A stretch of DNA of 64,000 nucleotides from positions 1,674,001 through 1,738,000 of the forward strand of contig NZ_CP139976.1 in assembly GCF_034424625.1 (NCBI RefSeq), read 5' to 3'. The number at the start of each line of letters is the position of its first letter. Position 1 is the first letter of the stretch. The position numbers and the translations under genes were made by a program. Under the pieces are notes generated by a model. That model worked only from the letters and a program-made list of their open reading frames with translations. It was not told the origin of the DNA and did no database searches. Origin of the DNA: Janthinobacterium lividum. Its GTDB lineage: Bacteria; Pseudomonadota; Gammaproteobacteria; Burkholderiales; Burkholderiaceae_D. This document shows, one piece after another, positions 58,852 to 64,000 of the stretch.

Positions 58852-58904
58852 AGGTCGAATAATAGCGGCAATTTTACAATTGGGCAGCCACGGACGAAAA
58901 AAAA

Positions 58905-58925
58905 CCCCGCCGTAGCGGGGTTTTT
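58905..58925 (-). terminator. terminator of ompA
   Basis: CCCCGC-CGTA-GCGGGG stem at 58905-58920, flanked by eight A on the left and five T on the right. Bases 58897-58904 give the T-run on the minus strand, making it the end of the ompA transcript; it may also work in the other direction. Confidence 0.9.
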
Positions 58926-58978
58926 CATGCTGTTCTTGACTTGCGCGATGACTTGCAGCAAGTCCAGGGAATCAGCTA

Positions 58979-59689
58979 TTACTTGTTGCGGGTACCAACA
59001 ACTTCGATTTCCACGCGACGGTTTTTCGCACGGCCTTCGGCAGTTTTGTTATCAGCAACAGGTTGTTTCTCGCCTTTGCCTTCGGTGTACACGCGGTTGC
59101 TTTCAACGCCTTTGGTGACCAGGTAGGCTTTGACAGCATCAGCACGACGTACCGACAGTTTTTGGTTGTAAGCATCGGTGCCGACGGAGTCGGTGTGACC
59201 CACAGCGATGATGACTTCCAGGTTGATGCCGCCCAGTTGTGCGGACAGTTCGTCCAGCTTGGCTTTGCCTTCTGGCTTCAGCGTAGCTTTGTCGAAATCG
59301 AAGAATGCATCAGCAGCGAAGCTGACTTTTTCCGAGGTAGGAGCAACGACGACTGGTACTGGTACGACAACGACTGGTGCCGGTGCTGGTACGACTGGTG
59401 CTGGAGGAGCCACGCATTTGCCGTCTTGCAGGGTTTCTGGCTCTACGCACAGTGGCACGTCGCAACCTGGCACTGCGTCAGCAGGTGTCCAGTAGCCGGT
59501 ACGCCAGCACAGGCCGAATGGGTCACGCACGATTACGCCGCGGGCATCTTGCACGTAAGCGCTTTTTGGGCTTGGTGCTTTGATGTCAGTGGTAACTGGC
59601 GCGAATGGTGGGGAGGTTGGGGTTTGGGCCGAAGCCGAGCCAGCAATCACTGCGGATGCAGCGAAAAACAGCGTTACAAATTTATTCAT
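58979..59689 (-). CDS. ompA: OmpA-family outer membrane protein
   Basis: A 236-residue protein. Signal peptide 1-21 (MNKFVTLFFAASAVIAGSASA), a short N-terminal domain with a Cys pair, a Pro/Val/Ala-rich hinge (about 98-122, PAPVVVVPVPVV), and a C-terminal OmpA peptidoglycan-binding domain with AFFDFDKATLKPEGKAKLDEL, VGHTDSVGTDAYNQKLSVRRADAV and RRVEIEV. The Asp and Arg that grip diaminopimelate are present. It lacks the eight-strand beta-barrel, so it is an OmpA-like anchor. ATG 59689 is preceded by a GAAAGGAAAA-type site. Confidence 0.93.
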   Translation of the reverse strand: MNKFVTLFFAASAVIAGSASAQTPTSPPFAPVTTDIKAPSPKSAYVQDARGVIVRDPFGLCWRTGYWTPADAVPGCDVPLCVEPETLQDGKCVAPPAPVVPAPAPVVVVPVPVVVAPTSEKVSFAADAFFDFDKATLKPEGKAKLDELSAQLGGINLEVIIAVGHTDSVGTDAYNQKLSVRRADAVKAYLVTKGVESNRVYTEGKGEKQPVADNKTAEGRAKNRRVEIEVVGTRNK

Positions 59690-59872
59690 TCTTTTTTCCT
59701 TTCGGGGGGTGATATCCGCAGAACAACACTGCGCTACTGGTGCTACGTGCCAAGATTTTATCATGTAGACCATATGCGCTCGTTTCAGATTGCGAAACTA
59801 GCAATTAACTTCCCAGTCATTTTGCCACACGCATCAGGGGCACACGACCGTGGTTAAATCAAAGCTTGCCCG

Positions 59873-59901
59873 ATTTTAGACCGTGCGTTGTTTTTGCGCA
59901 A
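59873..59901 (-). promoter_or_regulatory. ompA promoter
   Basis: Minus strand: -35 TTGCGC (59901-59896), 17-base spacer, -10 TAAAAT (59878-59873). It predicts a leader of about 175 bases before ATG 59689, typical of long, stable ompA mRNAs. Confidence 0.75.
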
Positions 59902-59913
59902 CGAAAATGCCCA

Positions 59914-59933
59914 TTTGTAACGCGCCTGTAACA
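59914..59933 (-). promoter_or_regulatory. GTTACA direct repeat upstream of ompA promoter
   Basis: On the minus strand two TGTTACA/CGTTACA units are spaced 11 bases apart (GTTACA-N5-GTTACA). They lie about 15 bases upstream of the -35, a fitting place for an OmpR/RstA-class activator, whose family half-sites carry GTTACA. The same core occurs in TTTGTTACA before each crystallin gene. Confidence 0.6.
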
Positions 59934-60080
59934 ATTGATCGCTTTTTTTGCCTCTTTTAAGGGCAGGTATCTTGAACTGATATTGCCATTGTGCATTATC
60001 GACAGGTCAACGTGCACGTCCCCGGTGCAAACTGCCAATCTTGTTGGTATGGCCAATTTGTACAGGTAGCTGGGCGCGCA

Positions 60081-60089
60081 TGCTAAAAT
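60081..60089 (+). promoter_or_regulatory. extended -10 promoter, probably of gyrA
   Basis: TGC-TAAAAT on the plus strand with start expected near 60096, giving a leader of about 250 bases to gyrA. A TTGACT at 60097-60102 lies just after it but has no matching -10. The rest of the 650-base ompA-gyrA gap contains no credible gene. Confidence 0.5.
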
Positions 60090-60344
60090 CGTGCGCTTGA
60101 CTGTTAAGAGTGTCGAGCAAATGCCCACGGCGGCACTGCATGGCCAGGACGTACCCTTGCGGTACCCGTACTGGCCGTGCCGCCAGCCCGCCGATTTGTC
60201 TGGCACTCTGCGACATGGAAGCCGGGCCGCGCCAGCAGCGCGCGGCGCGGCGTCCACGACGACAGCCACCCAGGATATGCAGTATTGCGTCATACATTGC
60301 GTAACAGATAAGTTAACCACAGCCTGAGATCAGTCGAACCGCCA

Positions 60345-63023
60345 ATGGATCAATTCGCAAAAGAAACAATTCCTATTTCCCTCGAAGAAGAGATGCGCAA
60401 GAGCTACCTCGATTACGCCATGAGCGTGATCGTCGGTCGCGCCTTGCCCGATGCGCGCGATGGCTTGAAGCCAGTGCACCGCCGCGTCTTGTTCGCGATG
60501 CATGAAATGAATAACGTGTGGAACCGCCCTTACGTCAAGTGCGCCCGCGTGGTCGGCGAAACCATGGGTAAATACCATCCCCACGGCGATGCCTCGATCT
60601 ATGACACGCTGGTGCGCATGGCGCAAGATTTTTCGCTGCGCTACATGCTCGTCGATGGCCAGGGCAACTTCGGTTCCGTCGACGGCGACGGCGCCGCGGC
60701 GATGCGTTACACCGAGTGCCGCCTGGACAAGATCGCCGGCGAACTGCTGGCCGATATCGACAAGGATACCGTCGACTTCCAGCCCAACTACGATGGCAAG
60801 GAAAAGGAACCGACGGTCTTGCCGACGCGTATCCCGAACCTGCTGATCAATGGCTCGTCCGGTATCGCCGTCGGCATGGCGACGAACATTCCGCCACACA
60901 ACATCACCGAAGTCATCGACGGCGCGCTGCACGTGCTGCGCAACCCCGATTGCACGATCGATGAATTGATCGAGCTGATCCCGGCGCCGGACTTCCCGAC
61001 GGCCGGCATCATCTATGGCGTGTCCGGCGTGCGCGACGGCTACCGCACGGGCCGCGGCCGCGTGGTCATGCGCGCCAAGACCCACTTCGAAGAATACGGC
61101 AAGGACGGCGGCCGCATCGCCATCATCGTCGACGAACTGCCATTCCAGGTCAACAAGAAGTCCTTGCTGGAACGCATCGCTGAAAACGTGCGCGACAAGA
61201 AGCTCGACGGCATTTCCGACATCCGCGACGAATCCGACAAGTCGGGCATGCGCGTGGTGATCGAGCTGAAACGGGGCGAAGTGCCGGAAGTGGTGCTGAA
61301 CAATCTGTACAAGCAGACCCAGTTGCAGGATACCTTCGGCATGAACATGGTGGCCCTGGTCGATGGACAGCCGAAGCTGCTGAACCTCAAGCAGATGCTG
61401 CAGTGCTTCCTGTCGCACCGCCGCGAAGTGGTGACGCGCCGTACCGTGTTCGAACTGCGCAAGGCGCGCGAACGCGGCCACGTGCTCGAAGGCCTGGCTG
61501 TCGCGCTGGCCAACATCGATGACTTCATCGCCATCATCAAGGCTGCGCCGACGCCGCCGATCGCCAAGGTCGAGCTGATGGCCAAGGCCTGGGATTCGTC
61601 CGTCGTGCGCGAAATGCTGGCCCGCACGGGCGACGGCACGACGCCAGGCGGCATCGATGCCTACCGTCCGGAAAACCTGCCGAAACACTATGGCATGCAA
61701 ACGGATGGCCTGTACAAGCTGTCGGACGACCAGGCGCAGGAAATTCTGCAAATGCGCCTGCAGCGCCTGACCGGCCTGGAGCAGGACAAGATCGTCAACG
61801 AGTACAAGGACGTGATGGAGCATATCGCCGACTTGCTCGACATCCTGGCCAAGCCTGAACGCGTGACCGTCATCATCACCGATGAAATGACGGCGGCGAA
61901 GAACGAATACGGCATTGGCAACAAGGACGCGCGCCGCTCGCAGATCGAGTTGAACGCGACCGACCTGGAAACGGAAGACCTGATCACGCCGCAGGACATG
62001 GTCGTGACCCTGTCGCACACCGGCTACATGAAGGCCCAGCCGATCACCGAATACCGCGCGCAGAAGCGCGGTGGCCGCGGCAAGCAAGCCATGGCGACGA
62101 AAGAGGAAGACTGGATCGACCAGCTGTTCATCGCCAACACGCACGACTACATCCTGTGCTTCTCGGATCGTGGCCGCATGTACTGGCTGAAGGTGTGGGA
62201 AGTGCCGCAAGGCTCGCGCAATTCGCGCGGCAAGCCGATCGTCAACATGTTCCCGCTGCAGGACAACGAAAAGATCACCGTGATCCTGCCGCTGTCGGGC
62301 GAGAACCGCACGTTCCCGGAAGACCATTACGTGTTCATGTCGACCAGCCTCGGTACCGTCAAGAAAACGCCGCTGAAGGACTTCAGCAATCCACGCAAGG
62401 CCGGCATCATCGCGGTCGACCTGGACGACGGCGACTTCCTGATCGGCGCGGCGCTGACCGATGGCCAGCACGACGTGATGCTGTTCTCCGATTCGGGCAA
62501 GGCAGTGCGCTTCGATGAAAACGATGTGCGTCCGATGGGCCGTACGGCGCGCGGCGTGCGCGGCATGAACCTGGAAGAAGGCCAGCACGTGATCGCCCTG
62601 CTGGTGGCCGAGAACGAGCAGCAATCGGTGCTGACGGCAACGGAAAACGGCTACGGCAAGCGTACGCCGATCACCGAGTACACGCGCCATGGCCGTGGCA
62701 CGAAAGGCATGATCGCCATCCAGACCAGCGAGCGCAACGGTAAAGTGGTTGCCGCGACCCTGGTCGATACCAGCGATGAAATCATGCTGATCACCACCGG
62801 TGGCGTATTGATCCGCACCCGCGTGTCGGAAATCCGCGAGATGGGCCGCGCGACGCAGGGCGTGACCCTGATCGCCGTGGAAGACGGCACCAAGCTGTCC
62901 GGCCTGCAGCGCGTGGTGGAAACGGATATCGACGAAGTCGAACTGACGACGGAGGCGGGCACGGAGGCCGCGCCGGCGGCGGCCGACCCGGTTGATCCTG
63001 TCGATCCGGCCCAGCCGGAGTAA
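60345..63023 (+). CDS. gyrA: DNA gyrase subunit A
   Basis: An 892-residue gyrase A: N-terminal breakage-reunion domain with the active-site Tyr122 in [10 protein letters not shown], and a C-terminal six-blade DNA-wrapping domain including the GyrA-box QKRGGRG. Residues 81-87 read GDASIYD, so the position equal to E. coli Ser83 is Ala and 87 is Asp. The tail is Ala/Pro-rich with DPVDP repeats. It passes DNA through a double-strand break with GyrB. Followed by a DUF2059 gene and serC, an order common in Burkholderiales. Confidence 0.97.
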   Translation: MDQFAKETIPISLEEEMRKSYLDYAMSVIVGRALPDARDGLKPVHRRVLFAMHEMNNVWNRPYVKCARVVGETMGKYHPHGDASIYDTLVRMAQDFSLRYMLVDGQGNFGSVDGDGAAAMRYTECRLDKIAGELLADIDKDTVDFQPNYDGKEKEPTVLPTRIPNLLINGSSGIAVGMATNIPPHNITEVIDGALHVLRNPDCTIDELIELIPAPDFPTAGIIYGVSGVRDGYRTGRGRVVMRAKTHFEEYGKDGGRIAIIVDELPFQVNKKSLLERIAENVRDKKLDGISDIRDESDKSGMRVVIELKRGEVPEVVLNNLYKQTQLQDTFGMNMVALVDGQPKLLNLKQMLQCFLSHRREVVTRRTVFELRKARERGHVLEGLAVALANIDDFIAIIKAAPTPPIAKVELMAKAWDSSVVREMLARTGDGTTPGGIDAYRPENLPKHYGMQTDGLYKLSDDQAQEILQMRLQRLTGLEQDKIVNEYKDVMEHIADLLDILAKPERVTVIITDEMTAAKNEYGIGNKDARRSQIELNATDLETEDLITPQDMVVTLSHTGYMKAQPITEYRAQKRGGRGKQAMATKEEDWIDQLFIANTHDYILCFSDRGRMYWLKVWEVPQGSRNSRGKPIVNMFPLQDNEKITVILPLSGENRTFPEDHYVFMSTSLGTVKKTPLKDFSNPRKAGIIAVDLDDGDFLIGAALTDGQHDVMLFSDSGKAVRFDENDVRPMGRTARGVRGMNLEEGQHVIALLVAENEQQSVLTATENGYGKRTPITEYTRHGRGTKGMIAIQTSERNGKVVAATLVDTSDEIMLITTGGVLIRTRVSEIREMGRATQGVTLIAVEDGTKLSGLQRVVETDIDEVELTTEAGTEAAPAAADPVDPVDPAQPE

Positions 63024-63027
63024 GATG

Positions 63028-63053
63028 ATTGGGGCTCTTTCGGGAGCCCCAAT
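63028..63053 (+). terminator. hairpin after gyrA
   Basis: ATTGGGGCTC (63028-63037) and GAGCCCCAAT (63044-63053) form a perfect 10-base stem with loop TTTCGG. The T-run after it is poor, so it may be a partial terminator before the DUF2059 gene. Confidence 0.7.
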
Positions 63054-63128
63054 TGCTATTGGCGCGCCAGTTGCGGCGCCAGCCTGCGTGTCCCATTTGT
63101 TCCCCGCTTTTATAAAGTCCCGCATGCC

Positions 63129-63713
63129 ATGAGAAAAATCGTTGCCACCTTCTTTGCCGCGTTTTCGCTGGCTTTCCTTGCGACCCTGCCGGCCCTGGCC
63201 CAGAGCACGCAAGCCACGCCTTCGCGCCAGGCGGCGCCCAGCCCCGCCATGAAAGTGGCCGTGCGGCGTATGCTCGACGCGATGCAGTTCCCGCAACTGA
63301 CGCGCAATATCTTCGACCAGATGCTGCAATCGGTGCCCGCCATGATCCGCCAGTCGGCGCAGCAGCAAATCAATGGCAACCCGAAGCTGGACGAGCAGCG
63401 CAAGGCGCGCGCGCTGGCCAGCGCCGAAGAGGAAATTCCCCTGGCCATCGCCACTCTGACGCAGGTGCTGGCCGATCCGACCCTGATCGATGAACTGGGC
63501 GATGAAATGGTGCCCCTGTACGCGCGCTTTTACACGGTGCCGGAAGTCGAGCAGCTGACCGCCTTCTACAAGACGCCGCTGGGCCGCAAGATGCTGGCCA
63601 CCATGCCGCAACTGTCCGCCGAATCGATGGCCATCAGCCAGCGCGTGCTGATCCCCCGCGTGAACGCCGTGCTTGACCAGGTTATGCGGGCGGCCACGCA
63701 GTCGCCCCAATAA
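63129..63713 (+). CDS. DUF2059 family exported protein
   Basis: A 194-residue secreted protein. Signal peptide 1-24 (ends LPALAQS), then the DUF2059 core: RRMLDAMQFPQLTRNIFDQM, a central helix, and ARFYTVPEVEQLTAFYKTPLGRKML with the conserved Tyr-Lys-Thr-Pro. The family is widespread in proteobacteria; its function is undefined. Its position between gyrA and serC is typical for the Burkholderiales. Confidence 0.88.
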   Translation: MRKIVATFFAAFSLAFLATLPALAQSTQATPSRQAAPSPAMKVAVRRMLDAMQFPQLTRNIFDQMLQSVPAMIRQSAQQQINGNPKLDEQRKARALASAEEEIPLAIATLTQVLADPTLIDELGDEMVPLYARFYTVPEVEQLTAFYKTPLGRKMLATMPQLSAESMAISQRVLIPRVNAVLDQVMRAATQSPQ

Positions 63714-63737
63714 TTTCATTTTACTAAGGACCGTATC

Positions 63738-64000
63738 GTGACCCATATCTACAACTTCTCCGCCGGCCCCGCCGTCCTGCCCAAGGAAGTGCTGGCGCAA
63801 GCGGCCGCCGAGATGCAGGACTGGCATGGCAGTGGCATGTCGGTGATGGAAATGAGCCACCGTGGTCCCGAATTCATTTCCATCTACAAGCAGGCGGTGG
63901 CCGACCTGCGCGAGCTGCTGGCCGTGCCCGCGAACTACAAAATCCTGTTCCTGCAGGGCGGTGGACTGGGCGAGAACGCCATCATCCCGATGAACCTGGC
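63738..64000 (+). CDS. serC: phosphoserine aminotransferase, N-terminal part
   Basis: Starts with GTG 63738 after AAGGACC. The first 87 residues read [19 protein letters not shown], then [18 protein letters not shown] and [13 protein letters not shown], the conserved beginning of SerC, where the SAGP and SHRG residues bind PLP and substrate. The gene runs off the right edge, and the PLP lysine is outside the window. It makes 3-phosphoserine for serine biosynthesis. Confidence 0.95.
   Translation, partial: MTHIYNFSAGPAVLPKEVLAQAAAEMQDWHGSGMSVMEMSHRGPEFISIYKQAVADLRELLAVPANYKILFLQGGGLGENAIIPMNL

Noticed and set aside
59859..60320. Minus-strand frame of 153 codons between ompA and gyrA
   Set aside because: Lies over the ompA promoter and upstream region, has no ribosome site and a low-complexity, Cys/Arg-rich translation.
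60330..63860. Minus-strand open frame of 1176 codons opposite gyrA
   Set aside because: The plus strand holds gyrA with full family motifs; long antisense frames are normal in GC-rich genes with high third-position GC, and this one has no start signal or domain.

Overview
The window reads as a chromosomal stretch of a GC-rich betaproteobacterium of the Oxalobacteraceae, most like Janthinobacterium, Duganella or Massilia. The grounds are the core block gph-ubiG-ompA / gyrA-DUF2059-serC beside a one-piece tmRNA, the protein sequences, and dense operons with ATGA stop/start overlaps. No phage, transposase, integrase, CRISPR array, rRNA or tRNA was seen. Both ends cut genes (an M13 peptidase and serC).

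Layout. 0-6 kb: M13 peptidase tail, a methyltransferase, CsbD, a secreted S9 peptidase, a PhzF protein and a MATE exporter. 6.2-9.9 kb: four tandem secreted beta/gamma-crystallin genes holding ten crystallin domains, each gene preceded by the same TTTGTTACA element. 10-11.4 kb: cbpA-cbpM. 11.5-18.4 kb: housekeeping and stress genes, including a LysR/azoR divergent pair and a pncA-like/pncB NAD salvage pair. 18.4-21.2 kb: a soluble NarX-like kinase, a NarL-like regulator and a Crp/Fnr-family regulator. 21.2-28.1 kb: MFS exporter, HxlR, D-amino-acid dehydrogenase-like oxidase, GlxA-type regulator, M24 peptidase, and a MerR regulator with two TipAS-like domains and a textbook MerR-type promoter.

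28.4-40.8 kb: a co-directional sugar-acid catabolic locus. It contains an LgoD-like L-galactonate dehydrogenase, a mannitol-dehydrogenase-family reductase, a GntR regulator with two winged helices, a split UxaA dehydratase, an aldo/keto reductase, a COG3618 lactonase, a RhaM/FucU-like mutarotase, a 2-keto-3-deoxy-fuconate-type SDR, a FAH-family hydrolase and a complete sugar ABC importer. Read together, the genes can assemble two routes from one shared oxidation: L-galactose via L-galactonate, tagaturonate and altronate to KDG, and L-fucose (or D-arabinose) via the diketo route to pyruvate and lactate.

40.8-56.5 kb is more accessory: a PRISE-type reductase, an SMP-30 lipoprotein, a hybrid kinase / small helical protein / KaiC-like ATPase module, a (GCT)11 repeat, a murein-endopeptidase-like protein overlapping a secreted small protein (candidate effector-immunity pair), a diguanylate cyclase, and an AT-richer patch of small unknown or membrane genes with a 5'-truncated gene remnant at its edge. 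This patch lies on the 3' side of ssrA. 56.9-64 kb returns to core genes, with a clear ompA promoter topped by a GTTACA direct repeat and a GyrA carrying Ala at position 83.
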